Of a stretch of 64,000 bases of DNA, positions 7,855-16,351 are shown piece by piece (position 1 is the stretch's first letter; the number at the start of each line of letters is the position of its first letter). Source of the DNA: Jatrophihabitans_A lederbergiae (GTDB lineage Bacteria > Actinomycetota > Actinomycetes > Mycobacteriales > Jatrophihabitantaceae); the NCBI RefSeq assembly GCF_031845305.1, contig NZ_JAVREH010000018.1, positions 1-64,000 of the forward strand, written 5' to 3'. Below the pieces are notes generated by a model. The model was not told where the DNA came from and did no database searches. It was given only the letters and a program-made list of their open reading frames with translations. The translations under genes were made by a program, and so were the position numbers.

Positions 7855-9444
7855 ATGATCAGCCGAGTGTTTCGAGGTAAGTCCCCGTACGGTCTGGTGC
7901 GGTACCTCTACGGCGAGGGCCGGCGCAACGAGCACACCGACGCGCACATGATCGCGTCGTGGGACGGCAACCCCGCCCGGTTGGAGCCGGAATTCATCGA
8001 GGGTCTGGACATGCACAACGTGGCGCCGTTGGTGCGGCAGTTGGAGCAGCCGGTCCGGGCGTGTGACCGGGCGCCGAAGGAGTGGGTCTATCACCTAGTG
8101 TTCCGCAACGCCCCCGAGGACCGGCGCCTGTCGGATGAGGAGTGGGCGCAGGTCTGCACCGCGGCGATGGAGCGCACCGGCATCGCCCCCGAGGGTGATC
8201 CGGCCGGTTGCCGGTGGGTCGCCGTCCGGCACGCTGACGACCACGTGCACGTGGTGGCGACGCTTGCCCGGGAGGACGGCCGGGCGCCGAACGTGTGGCG
8301 GGACTATCCCCGACTGGCCGAAGTCAGGCACGAGTTCGAGGACAAGTTCGGGCTGCGCTCGACCGCACCCCGCGATGACAACACCGCGGCGGCCCGCCCT
8401 GGGGTGAAGGAACAACTCACGGCCGAGGCCAAGGGCCGGCGAACCTCACCGCGGGTGACGTTGCGGCAGAAGGTGAAGACCGCCGCCGCGTCCAGCTACG
8501 GTTTCGCCGACTTCACCGACCGGCTCGCGGCCCAAGGCGTGACGGTGTGGCCACGAATGTCGGAGCGCAACCCGGAGCAGATCACCGGCTACTCGGTGTC
8601 GCTGAACGACTGGAGGAACGCGGCCGGCGAGCCGGTCCGCTTCGGCGGCGGCAAGCTCGCCCCGGACCTGTCCTGGCCCAAGCTGCGTGCCCGATGGGAG
8701 CCTGCGCCCGCAACAGGCCAGCGCGAGACGCCGGCCGGGGGTGCAGGCTGGCACGCCCGGTCCGGCGCGCCGCTTGGAGGCTCGTTGACGGGCGATGACG
8801 CCGAGCAGGTGTGGCGCGAAGCCGAGCGGATCGTGCGCGAGGCCGCGGACAAGATCAGCGCCGACGCCGACGCCGGCACCGACCCTGACGCCGCGGCCGA
8901 TGCCGCGTGGGCGGCCTCGGACACGCTGTCCGGTGCCGCTGCCGGCTTGGAGGGCGACGCCGGCGGGCCGATCACCGACGCCGCCGAAGCGTTCGACCGG
9001 GCCGGGCGGGAGCGCTACCGGCGCGTGCCGGCCCGCTCGGACACCGGCACCGCGCTGCGCTCAGCGGGCCGCATGATGGCGCTGCTGGCACCCGGGACCA
9101 AGCACCCCGGCGCGCAGGTCGCGGCCCTCACGGTCGCACTGGCGGCGCTGGCGGCCGCCGTGGCCGACCTGCGCCAGTCCCAGCAACGACTCCACCAGGC
9201 CGAGGCCGCGCTGGCCTCGGCCGAGCAACTACGACACGTCGCACCAGGACCCCAGAAGGCCACCACGACAGCGACGCGGCGGTCTAAGAACGCGGCCGAC
9301 CTGGCGGCGATGTCGTTCAGCTCGAAGCCGTTCCGGGTGCGACCGACCAAGGCGACACCGGACGCGCAAAAGAAGGCCGCCGCGGCCGCCGAGGAGCTAC
9401 GCCGCCGCGGCGACGGCCAGGGCCGAGGACCGACCCGCAGTTAG
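7855..9444 (+). CDS. relaxase (MobA/VirD2-type mobilisation nuclease)
   Basis: A 529-residue relaxase that would nick oriT, stay bound to the 5' end through a tyrosine and lead the strand into the secretion channel. The metal-binding triad is visible as RHADDHVHVV at residues 125-134. The catalytic tyrosine is probably one of those in SPYGLVRYLYGEGRR near the N-terminus. Residues about 150-290 complete the relaxase and DNA-binding part; the C-terminal third is Ala-rich and helical, with a conserved end MSFSSKPFRVRPTKATP. A diverged copy of this end recurs at 31117. Its stop is 6 nt from the remnant of a convergent primase gene. Length is in the usual actinobacterial range. Confidence 0.88.
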   Translation: MISRVFRGKSPYGLVRYLYGEGRRNEHTDAHMIASWDGNPARLEPEFIEGLDMHNVAPLVRQLEQPVRACDRAPKEWVYHLVFRNAPEDRRLSDEEWAQVCTAAMERTGIAPEGDPAGCRWVAVRHADDHVHVVATLAREDGRAPNVWRDYPRLAEVRHEFEDKFGLRSTAPRDDNTAAARPGVKEQLTAEAKGRRTSPRVTLRQKVKTAAASSYGFADFTDRLAAQGVTVWPRMSERNPEQITGYSVSLNDWRNAAGEPVRFGGGKLAPDLSWPKLRARWEPAPATGQRETPAGGAGWHARSGAPLGGSLTGDDAEQVWREAERIVREAADKISADADAGTDPDAAADAAWAASDTLSGAAAGLEGDAGGPITDAAEAFDRAGRERYRRVPARSDTGTALRSAGRMMALLAPGTKHPGAQVAALTVALAALAAAVADLRQSQQRLHQAEAALASAEQLRHVAPGPQKATTTATRRSKNAADLAAMSFSSKPFRVRPTKATPDAQKKAAAAAEELRRRGDGQGRGPTRS

Positions 9445-9449
9445 TGCCG

Positions 9450-9710
9450 GACGCGGGGCCTGGGAGGCCGTAATCCGGCTGCCGGCGCTGCGCGGGGTGC
9501 TCATCGCGGACCGACTGGGCCGCAGTAGCGGGGACGTCCTGGCCGCGATTGAGATTGTCACGTCGGTCGCGGCCGGTGAGCCCCAGGGCATCAGCATCCG
9601 TGTCCGGCGCGCCGATTCGTTCGGCCAGCACCGTTTGCAGCATGTTCGCCGGCAGCCCGATCCGCTCGGTGACAGCTGTCAGCTCCCGCTGCCACGTATC
9701 GTTTGCAACC
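9450..9710 (-). pseudogene. 3' remnant of an ArdC/Toprim primase gene
   Basis: Read leftward, these bases encode DTWQRELTAVTERIGLPAN and LQTVLAERIGAPDTDADALG, closely matching the C-terminal end of the full primase-like gene at 31.2-33.5 kb (DTWQRELTAVSKRTGLQ, LQTVLAERIGAPDTDDDALG). Nothing upstream (rightward) of about 9710 continues the match, so only the last 80-90 codons survive. It is a broken end left when the region to the right was replaced by the biosynthetic cluster, and it is direct evidence of mosaic assembly. Confidence 0.8.
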
Positions 9711-9915
9711 GCGCCGGGTTGCTTGAAGGCTTCAGGCCTGGGAACCAGGATGGAGCGATGAGCGACGACATCACGCTGTGTGCACCCGGCATCGCCCAAG
9801 TGCGTCGACATTCCGGCGCCGACACGGCCAAGACCGGCGCACGCGGCCCGTCCGAGCCGGAAAGGACGCGAACGACCCCGGCGCGCGAGACGGTAGCCCG
9901 CTTGGTCGGGATCCG

Positions 9916-11118
9916 ATGCCGGAAGCGGTGACCCGGGGCCCGACGAACGCTCGTCGCGGCTGGTTAGGCGCTGCGCTCGGCATGTTCGCCGTCGCGTGGG
10001 GCGCGAATCAGTTCGTGTCGACGCTGGTGGTCTACCAGTCCGAGAGAGGACTGTCGATCGCCACCGGCGACGGCCTGTACGGCATCTACGCCGTGGCGCT
10101 GATCGCGACAATGCTGCTGAGCGGACCGGCCGCCGATCTGTGGGGCCGCGCGCGGTTCGTGCGTCCGGCACTGGCGCTGTCGATGCTGGGCAGCGTGCTG
10201 CTCATGCTCGGCGACCACTGCGTCGGCCTGCTGTTCGCCGGCCGCTTCGTCGCGGGGGTCGCGAGCGGCATGGTGTTCGCCGCCGGCACGGCCTGGGTCA
10301 AGGAGCTGTCCGCGTGCGCCGCTGCGGAGGCCGGTCCGCGCCGGGCGGCGATCGCACTCTCGGCCGGTTTCGGCGCCGGCCCTATGGCGACAGGCGTGGT
10401 CGCGCAGTGGGCGCCGCACCCGCTGGTGACTGCGTATATGCCGCATCTGATAGTCAGCATCGCCGCGCTGCCCGGTGTCCTGTGGGCGCCGGAGACGGCC
10501 GGGCCGGCGCCATCGGGTGCGCCGGGTTACGCCGCGCGGCTCCGCGTCCCGGCGGCGCGGCGTCGCCGATTCCTGACGGTCGTGGTTCCTGCCGCGCCCT
10601 GGGTGTTTGCCGCGCCGTCGCTCGCGTTCGCGGTGCAGCCGGCGCTGCTCGGCGACCGAGTGCACGGCTACGCGATCGTGTACAGCGCACTGATCGTCGC
10701 CGTCACTCTCGGCACGGGGATCGCGGTGCAGCCATTCGCGCGCAGGCTCGACCGGCCCGACCGTACGGTGGGCGCCAGCGCGATCGGGCTTGCATTGATC
10801 GGGGCGGGAGCGCTCGTCGCGGCGCTCGCGATCGGGCAGTCCGATCCCTGGACGGCGGTGGTGGCGGCGGCGCTGCTCGGCGGCGGGTACGGCCTGTCGC
10901 TGATCGGCGGGCTGGTGGAGACCCAGCGCATCGCAGCGCCGTCCGAGCTGGCCGGGCTCACGGCCGTCTACTACTCGCTCACCTACGTTGGCTTCGTCTT
11001 ACCGCTGATGCTCGCCGAGGCGCATGCGGTCGCCGGCTACCCGACCATGCTCGTGGCCGTCGCGGCGCTGATCGCGCTCAGTCTCGCGACGTCCGTCCAC
11101 GCGGCGTCGTCGGCCTGA
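9916..11118 (+). CDS. MFS transporter
   Basis: A 400-residue major facilitator superfamily protein with about 12 hydrophobic segments. Characteristic pieces are GPAADLWGRARFVRP in the first cytoplasmic loop (the G..aDr.GrR motif A position) and GRFVAGVASGMVFAAG in helix 4. The ATG at 9916 is chosen because the upstream extension of the frame is arginine-rich and not membrane-like. It faces the aldolase gene convergently and forms the left edge of the biosynthetic cluster. Export of the product or uptake of a precursor is the likely role; the direction cannot be told from sequence. Confidence 0.8.
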   Translation: MPEAVTRGPTNARRGWLGAALGMFAVAWGANQFVSTLVVYQSERGLSIATGDGLYGIYAVALIATMLLSGPAADLWGRARFVRPALALSMLGSVLLMLGDHCVGLLFAGRFVAGVASGMVFAAGTAWVKELSACAAAEAGPRRAAIALSAGFGAGPMATGVVAQWAPHPLVTAYMPHLIVSIAALPGVLWAPETAGPAPSGAPGYAARLRVPAARRRRFLTVVVPAAPWVFAAPSLAFAVQPALLGDRVHGYAIVYSALIVAVTLGTGIAVQPFARRLDRPDRTVGASAIGLALIGAGALVAALAIGQSDPWTAVVAAALLGGGYGLSLIGGLVETQRIAAPSELAGLTAVYYSLTYVGFVLPLMLAEAHAVAGYPTMLVAVAALIALSLATSVHAASSA

Positions 11119-11145
11119 GCGGGTCGGCGGGCGGCAGGCAACCGC

Positions 11146-11928
11146 TCAGCTCTGCTCGCGAGCCGCGGCAAGTGCGTCGACCGTCGCGTCCTTGAGCATC
11201 TTGATCTCGTTGCCGATCGCGATGAGCCGGAAGCCCTCGCGCCGGTACTGCACGGCGAGCTCGAGGCTGTAGGCGAAGATGCCGGGCACGATGCCGTTGG
11301 CCTCGCACGCCCGCAGCACCGCCGCGCGCGCGTCGTCCATGTCCGCGCCCACGGGGTTACCGGGGTGCCCGAATGCGGCGGCGAGGTCACCGGCCCCGAT
11401 GAACAACCCCGACAGGCCGGGGACGGCAGCGATCTCGTCGACGTTGCGCACGGACTCGACGGACTCGATCTGCACGAAGCAGGTCGTGCGCGCGTTGACG
11501 CCGGCGAGGTAGGCCTCCAGCTCGGTGAAGTACGCCGAGGCGCGCACCGGGTTGAGGCCGCGGATGCCGATCGGCGGGAAGTAGGTCGCCGCGACGGCGG
11601 CGGCCGCCTGCTCCGCGGTGTCGACCTTCGGCACGATGATGCCGTGCGCGCCGGCGTCGAGCGCATGCTCGATCAAGTGGTGCTGCAGCCACGGCACTCG
11701 CACCACGCCGGCGCAGGAGCTGCCGGTGAGCGCCTGCAAGCAATGCAGCGCCTCGCGCTTGGTCATCGGCGCGGCTTCCATGTCCAGGACGACGAAGTCG
11801 GCGCCGCAGACCGCGAACAGCTCGACGATCTCGGATTCCCCGGTCACGGAAAAGAAGCCGGTCGCGACGCCGTAGGCGTCGAGCGCGGTGCGTAACGGTG
11901 ACGCCAGCTGCGCCAGGGGGTGCGTCAT
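11146..11928 (-). CDS. HpcH/HpaI-family aldolase
   Basis: A 260-residue class II (metal-dependent) pyruvate-type aldolase. Family marks include VVLDMEAAPMT, GVVRVPW, GAHGIIVPKVDTAEQA, VQIESVESVRNVDEIAAVPG with the metal-binding glutamate, and LFIGAGDLAAAFG with the metal-binding aspartate. Relatives join or split a pyruvate enolate and an aldehyde. In this cluster it could build a hydroxylated carbon chain from an aldehyde and a 2-oxo acid. ATG overlaps the stop of the upstream 44-residue gene (ATGA), so it is the last gene of the long leftward operon. It ends 27 nt from the convergent MFS gene. Confidence 0.85.
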   Translation of the reverse strand: MTHPLAQLASPLRTALDAYGVATGFFSVTGESEIVELFAVCGADFVVLDMEAAPMTKREALHCLQALTGSSCAGVVRVPWLQHHLIEHALDAGAHGIIVPKVDTAEQAAAAVAATYFPPIGIRGLNPVRASAYFTELEAYLAGVNARTTCFVQIESVESVRNVDEIAAVPGLSGLFIGAGDLAAAFGHPGNPVGADMDDARAAVLRACEANGIVPGIFAYSLELAVQYRREGFRLIAIGNEIKMLKDATVDALAAAREQS

Positions 11929-12059
11929 GACGGCCGCACCGCCTGCGCCATATGATGCGCCGGGCTGTGCCGGGCGGACTTCAGCTCTTCGTCGTTGGTG
12001 GCCACCTGTGTGCTCCCATGATCGGATCGTGCCGGGATCGCTGCGATGTTACTGATCAT
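11925..12059 (-). CDS. 44-aa peptide with a ThrRS editing-site-like motif
   Basis: A 44-residue frame that overlaps the stop of the peptidase gene at its start (ATGA, 12056-12059) and the ATG of the aldolase gene at its end (ATGA, 11925-11928). Coupling at both ends in a tightly packed operon argues that it is translated. Residues 23-42 read DEELKSARHSPAHHMAQAVR, strikingly like the region where threonyl-tRNA synthetase begins its editing domain; the full ThrRS here has DDQLKRIRHSSAHVLAQAV. The editing-site pattern H-x3-H is kept. It may be a precursor peptide, a decoy or regulator, or a vestige of a ThrRS gene. A GTG at 12005 is an alternative start giving 26 residues. Confidence 0.65.
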   Translation of the reverse strand: MISNIAAIPARSDHGSTQVATNDEELKSARHSPAHHMAQAVRPS

Positions 12060-13120
12060 GCCGTGTCCGCCGACCGGTCTCCCGTGCCGGTGGCCGCGCC
12101 CACCCGCAACACCTGCGCGTCGGCGTCGAGCTCGCATTCGACACCGAGCGGCAGGGCCCATTCCGGCTGCGTGTGGCCGAGATCGAATTCGGTCAGAACG
12201 ACGATGTGCTCGGGCACGACCCGGCGCAGGGCGGCGTCGAGCTCCGCGCGCTCGGTCTGCAGGTAACCGCGCGGCCGGCCTACCACGAGCCCCGTCACGT
12301 GGCGGAACGCGCCCGCCGCGGCCAGCACCCGCAGCATCGTGTCGACGCCGTCGGGTCCGCCGAGGCCGGAGGCGCTCCAGCGCGACCCCGGCAGCGCGAT
12401 GTCGAGGGCGAGCACGACGTCGTCGCTGCGGGTGAGCAGGTCCCAGGACGGCGTGCCCCGCACCCACCAGGCCAGCGCCTCGAGACAGCCGGCGAGCAGG
12501 CGACCGCGCGCGCGACCACCGCCGCGCGGGGCGCGCCAGCCGCCCGCGCCGGAGGCCGCGCGGTGTTGCGTGTGCGGTGCGGCCTCGCGTCCGGCATCGA
12601 TGCGCAGCCGCTCCTCGGTCCAGAACTCGCCGGGGCGGCACTCGTACGGCTGCCCGGACCATGCCCCGGCGATGCCGCGGGCGGTCACGTCGAGCACGGC
12701 GGGCTGCTCGGCCAGCCCCATCGCGGCCATCGGCCCGTAGATGGCCGGGGTGCCGGCGTGGTGATGCAGGAACCACAGCAGGGACGTGAGATCCGAACCG
12801 CCCTGCGTCGCGGCGCGGTGCTCGCGGGCAATCCCGGGATCGAGCAACGGCAGCAGCGTCACGGCGGAGTTCCCGCCGATGGCGCCGAGCACCAGGCGGG
12901 TGTCCGGGTCGGCGAACGCGGCGTGCAGGTCCGCGACCCGCTCGGCCGGTTCGGGGTGCGGGTCGGCGCCGGCTGCCGACGGCATGAGCCGCGGCCGGTA
13001 GCCGGCATCGGCCAGCCAGCGCAGGCCCAGCTCGAGGCGCAGCGGCATGGTGTGCGCGGCCGGCGCGGCCGGCGACACCACTGCGATGCCGGCGCCGGGC
13101 GGGACCAGCGGCCGCGTCAC
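12056..13120 (-). CDS. S66-family peptidase (LD-carboxypeptidase / MccF-like)
   Basis: A 354-residue serine peptidase of family S66. GAIGGNSAVTLLPLLDPG carries the nucleophile serine in the family's GG.(G)S position; LLAGCLEALAWWVRGTPSWD matches the central L.GGNL..L..L.GT segment, and FDLGHTQPEWALPLG holds the catalytic histidine. S66 includes peptidoglycan LD-carboxypeptidases and MccF, which gives immunity to microcin C by removing the C-terminal aminoacyl-nucleotide. In a cluster rich in synthetase-like proteins and with an extra ThrRS, an MccF-like immunity or maturation role is attractive but inferred. Residues about 195-215 form an Arg/Gly-rich insert. It overlaps both neighbours by 4 nt. 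Confidence 0.8.
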   Translation of the reverse strand: MTRPLVPPGAGIAVVSPAAPAAHTMPLRLELGLRWLADAGYRPRLMPSAAGADPHPEPAERVADLHAAFADPDTRLVLGAIGGNSAVTLLPLLDPGIAREHRAATQGGSDLTSLLWFLHHHAGTPAIYGPMAAMGLAEQPAVLDVTARGIAGAWSGQPYECRPGEFWTEERLRIDAGREAAPHTQHRAASGAGGWRAPRGGGRARGRLLAGCLEALAWWVRGTPSWDLLTRSDDVVLALDIALPGSRWSASGLGGPDGVDTMLRVLAAAGAFRHVTGLVVGRPRGYLQTERAELDAALRRVVPEHIVVLTEFDLGHTQPEWALPLGVECELDADAQVLRVGAATGTGDRSADTA

Positions 13121-14829
13121 GAGGCGTGCCCAGTGCCATGGGCCAGCAGCTCGAGCTCGTCGGCGAGCGCGGCCGGCAGCGTGACCTGCCCACGTGCGCT
13201 ACGAGCGGCGCCGCGGCCGGGCAGCCGCACCGGCCGATCCGGCTCGACCGGATCGGCGGCCGCGACGTGTCGTTCGAGGTCGAGGACGTGCCGGTGCAAC
13301 GCTTCCGGCGCAACGCCGACGGCGGCCGGATCGAAGGCGATGAAGAACGCGCTGTTGCCGCCGACGCCGTCGAACGCGTCGTGGGCGCACACGACGTCGC
13401 CGCCCAGCGCGCCGCCGAGAAGCTCGGCGGCGACCGCGAGCGCGAAGCCCTTGTGTGCGGTGCCCGCCGGTCCCCAACCCAGGGGCGCGAGCGCAGTGTG
13501 CATCGCGGCATCGGGTGCGTACAGCCGCTTCGGATCGCGCACGGCCGTCCCGTAACGTCCCACGAGGACGCCCGCGGGCAACTCGGAGCCGGCGCGGGCG
13601 GCGATGCGCACCGCGCCCTCGCTCCAGGCCGAGGTCGAGATGTCGACGACCACCGGCCGGTCGTCGCCGGCGGGGCACGCGAAGACGATCGGGTTGGTGC
13701 CCAACCGACCCTGGCCCGACCCGGCCGGCGCCACCTTCTGCCCGGTGCCGGAGTAGTTGCAGAAGCCGAGCACGACGACGCCCGCCTGCGTCGCGCGCGC
13801 GGCGAGCGGGCCGAGCCGGCCGAGGTGCCCGCCGTGCGAGACCCGCACGAACCGCGCGCTGTCGGCCCCCTGCGCGCTCGTCAGCGCGTGCTCGATCTCG
13901 CGCAGCACGTGGACACCGAGCGCGCGATTGCCGTCGATTGCGATCGTGGCGCCGTCCGTCGTGGCCACGGGACGCGCGGCCGGATCAAGCTCGCCTCGAT
14001 CCAGCGCGCCACAGTACTCGACGATGCGGACGAGGCCGTGCGAGGGGTAGCCGTCCTGCTCCGCTGCGATCAGTTGCGCGGCGCACTGCGCGGCGGCGTC
14101 GGCGTCGACGCCGCGCGCCGTCAGGGCTGCGGCCGCCAGCCGGTGGACCACGTCGCGCGGAAGCGTCACGTCGGGCGCGGCCGTGCTCGGCGCGGCCAGA
14201 GCACCGGACACCAAGGCACCAGACACCAAAGCACCGGACACCGGCGCACCCGACACCAAAGCGCCCGACACCGGCGCACCGGCAACCGGCGCACCGGCGG
14301 CGGCCTCCGCGGCCAGCACCTGCTCGAGCACGGCATCGGCGTCGAGGCCGTCCGTGACGATGTCACGTGCGTCGATGCCGGCCGAGGCGAGCTCGTCCAG
14401 CCGGCGGTCCAGGCCACTCATCGACGCGCGCAGCTGCGGATCCTGCACCGCGTGCTCGCCGGCCACCCGGGCGGCGAGCGTCCGCGGCTCGGCTCGCAGC
14501 GCGTACCAGACCCAGTCGAACTGCGGATCCTCGAGCAAGTCGGCCACGTGCGCAAGGACGTCGCCGGGCAGCAGCACACCGGACAGCACGATGACCTGCG
14601 CGCCCCAGGCACGCAGCCGCGGGAGGGTGGCGCGCAGGTTGTCGGCCACGAGCCGGTACAGCGCGTTGTCGGCGGTCCACGGCCAGACGTTCGCGAGCGA
14701 GTCGGTGTCGAGAGTCGCGGCCGGGACGCTGTACCGGCGCGCGAGGCGTTGCGCGACGGTCGTCTTGCCGACGGCGGGCGCGCCGGTGATGGCGACGAGC
14801 CGGACCTGACCGTCGTGCCCCGAGCTCAT
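13117..14829 (-). CDS. P-loop kinase fused to Ldh2-type dehydrogenase
   Basis: A 570-residue two-domain protein. Residues about 10-180 form a small-molecule kinase or AAA-type P-loop domain (AITGAPAVGKTTVAQRLA; DTDSLANVWPW). Residues about 182-212 are a linker of tandem five-residue units (APVSG/ALVSG). From about 217 to the end is a malate/lactate dehydrogenase-2 (Ldh2/YlbC) domain, with DGYPSHGLVRIVEY, FVRVSHGGHLGRLG and GRLGTNPIVFACP. Ldh2 enzymes reduce or oxidise 2-oxo/2-hydroxy acids with NAD(P). No characterised protein with this domain pair is recalled. It may phosphorylate and reduce two positions of one intermediate. It ends overlapping the peptidase gene (ATGA) and begins 7 nt after the ProRS-like gene. 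Confidence 0.82.
   Translation of the reverse strand: MSSGHDGQVRLVAITGAPAVGKTTVAQRLARRYSVPAATLDTDSLANVWPWTADNALYRLVADNLRATLPRLRAWGAQVIVLSGVLLPGDVLAHVADLLEDPQFDWVWYALRAEPRTLAARVAGEHAVQDPQLRASMSGLDRRLDELASAGIDARDIVTDGLDADAVLEQVLAAEAAAGAPVAGAPVSGALVSGAPVSGALVSGALVSGALAAPSTAAPDVTLPRDVVHRLAAAALTARGVDADAAAQCAAQLIAAEQDGYPSHGLVRIVEYCGALDRGELDPAARPVATTDGATIAIDGNRALGVHVLREIEHALTSAQGADSARFVRVSHGGHLGRLGPLAARATQAGVVVLGFCNYSGTGQKVAPAGSGQGRLGTNPIVFACPAGDDRPVVVDISTSAWSEGAVRIAARAGSELPAGVLVGRYGTAVRDPKRLYAPDAAMHTALAPLGWGPAGTAHKGFALAVAAELLGGALGGDVVCAHDAFDGVGGNSAFFIAFDPAAVGVAPEALHRHVLDLERHVAAADPVEPDRPVRLPGRGAARSARGQVTLPAALADELELLAHGTGHAS
14201..14305. repeat. Seven tandem 15-base repeats encoding the kinase-dehydrogenase linker
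   Basis: Units of 15 bases of the type GCACCGGACACCAAG begin at 14201, 14216, 14231, 14246, 14261, 14276 and 14291, with changes mostly in the third quarter and last bases. Read leftward they give five-residue units such as APVSG and ALVSG between two enzyme domains. Because the period is a multiple of three, changes in copy number would change linker length without breaking the frame. Confidence 0.9.
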
Positions 14830-14836
14830 GGCCGGC

Positions 14837-16351
14837 TCACCCGCGCCGCGCCACGAGCGCGCGCACCCGGGTGGGACTGCCGCCGAGCAGCGCAGGCGCG
14901 ACGTCGTTCGCGTGGCGGAAGCCGATGACCTCGCCGCCGACCAGCTGCTCGAGCGCAGCCGTGGCTTCCCGTTCCGCCAGGGCAGGCACTATGACGACGG
15001 CACCGGCGCCGACCCAGTTGCGCGCGGTCTCGGCGTCGGCGCAGTGCCGCGTCCGGGCGGCAGTGCGGGCCGAGACGGCGTCCCGTACGCGCGCCGTCTC
15101 GTCGGCCACGGCCCGGCCGATCTCCGGCGCGGCGTCGGCGACGTCGGCGACCAGGAGCGCGGTCTCGCCGGCCGGTGTCTCGATGACGGCGCGCGCCCGG
15201 TCGCCCGGCCCGCGCGCCGACTGCGCCAGCACCAACACCGGCACGCCGCGCCGGCGCCATCGCTCGCGCGCCGCACGCAGCGCGCCGCGGTCGGCGACGT
15301 CGAGGTGCACCCGCACGCCGTCGACGCGCAGCCGGGCGGCCAGCGACTGCACGGCGTCGTCGGCGCCGCGGACCGCGACCTGTACCGGGCTGACGTCCGG
15401 GTCGAGCTGCAGCTGCCCGTGCTCGTCGAGATGCTGGTGCAGGTGCGCCAGCAGCAGGCGGCGGGTCACGCAGCCCGTGACGTGCATCGGATGCCGGTGA
15501 GGAATCGAGTCGCGCAGCCGGATGTCGAAGGCGCGCGCGAACAGGTCGCCCTGGTCGTAGACGCAGCCGACCTGGATCGTGCCCCCGGTCGGGAGCACGG
15601 TGTCGCCGCCGAAACACCGGCGGGCGATCTGCTCGTTGTTGCCCCACGGCGGCCGGCGCGACCAGAGCACGGGCACCTGCAGCCGCGCCGTCATCGCCTG
15701 CGCCATTATTAACGCGCGGTCGAGCTCGGTGTTCGCGGCGGCGTCGTCGGTGACGCAGGCGTGCCATTCGTGCACGTCGGGCGCCTCGAGCGGGCGGTAG
15801 ATGCCGCGACCGCTGCGCGAGCCGCGCGGAGCCGGCCGGAAGTACCTGGCGTTGCGACGCAGCCGCACCGGCAGGTCGTCGACGACGCGGATGGTCCGCG
15901 CCCAGTGCGTGTAGACCGACGCCTCGCCGGTGGGCGTGAGCACGGCGCGCGGTCGCCCGGCCGCCCAGTCGCCGTCGCTGCCGGCCGACAACAGGTTCTG
16001 CTGTTCGGGAAAGGCCGCGATCGCGGGTTCATAGACGCTCGGTGGCGCGAGCTCCGGGAACTCGTACTCGTCGTAGCCGAACCGGTCGAACTCCTCGTCG
16101 AGGATCGCCCGGAAGCGACGCAGCAGCGCGGCGCCCCACGGCAGCGTGATCGCGGCTCCCGGCAGCGCGATGCTGCGGGTGTCGAAGATCTCGGCCTCGA
16201 GCAGCGCGCGCGAGAAGTCGTTCAGGGTCCCCGTCGTCTCCGCCGGCTTTGCCTGAGCGGTCGTGGCCGACTCGAGAAGGCCGTCGCTCTCAAACCGGTC
16301 GTCGATGTCGATGCGCTCGTCCGGCGGGCCGTCGATCTGTGCCGTCGTCAT
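14837..16351 (-). CDS. archaeal-type prolyl-tRNA synthetase-like protein
   Basis: A 504-residue class II synthetase-fold protein. RAVLTPTGEASVYTHWARTI and DLPVRLRRNARYFRP follow the archaeal/eukaryal-type ProRS motif 2 region (RPTsE..y..f..wi..DLP). The next segment, RPLEAPDVHEWHA, replaces the usual REF.W.EaHTaH. LPTGGTIQVGCVYDQGDLFA followed by RAFDIRLRD matches ProRS G.alQ.gtsH..gqnFskaFDI. CVTRRLLLAHLHQH keeps the motif 3 arginine. The C-terminus is a degenerate anticodon-binding fold with an Ala/Arg-rich end. Some tRNA- and proline-contact residues differ, so a biosynthetic amino acid-activating role is more likely than translation. ATG at 16351 overlaps the stop of the upstream adenylating enzyme. 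Confidence 0.75.
   Translation of the reverse strand: MTTAQIDGPPDERIDIDDRFESDGLLESATTAQAKPAETTGTLNDFSRALLEAEIFDTRSIALPGAAITLPWGAALLRRFRAILDEEFDRFGYDEYEFPELAPPSVYEPAIAAFPEQQNLLSAGSDGDWAAGRPRAVLTPTGEASVYTHWARTIRVVDDLPVRLRRNARYFRPAPRGSRSGRGIYRPLEAPDVHEWHACVTDDAAANTELDRALIMAQAMTARLQVPVLWSRRPPWGNNEQIARRCFGGDTVLPTGGTIQVGCVYDQGDLFARAFDIRLRDSIPHRHPMHVTGCVTRRLLLAHLHQHLDEHGQLQLDPDVSPVQVAVRGADDAVQSLAARLRVDGVRVHLDVADRGALRAARERWRRRGVPVLVLAQSARGPGDRARAVIETPAGETALLVADVADAAPEIGRAVADETARVRDAVSARTAARTRHCADAETARNWVGAGAVVIVPALAEREATAALEQLVGGEVIGFRHANDVAPALLGGSPTRVRALVARRG

Noticed and set aside
9317..10171. Long leftward open frame covering the MFS start
   Set aside because: Only the part up to about 9710 matches a primase end; the rest is the reverse of the MFS gene and its upstream region, without family features.
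12173..14928. Long rightward open frames opposite the peptidase and kinase-dehydrogenase genes
   Set aside because: They are Arg/Gly/His-rich mirror frames of high-GC genes; the leftward frames hold clear catalytic motifs.
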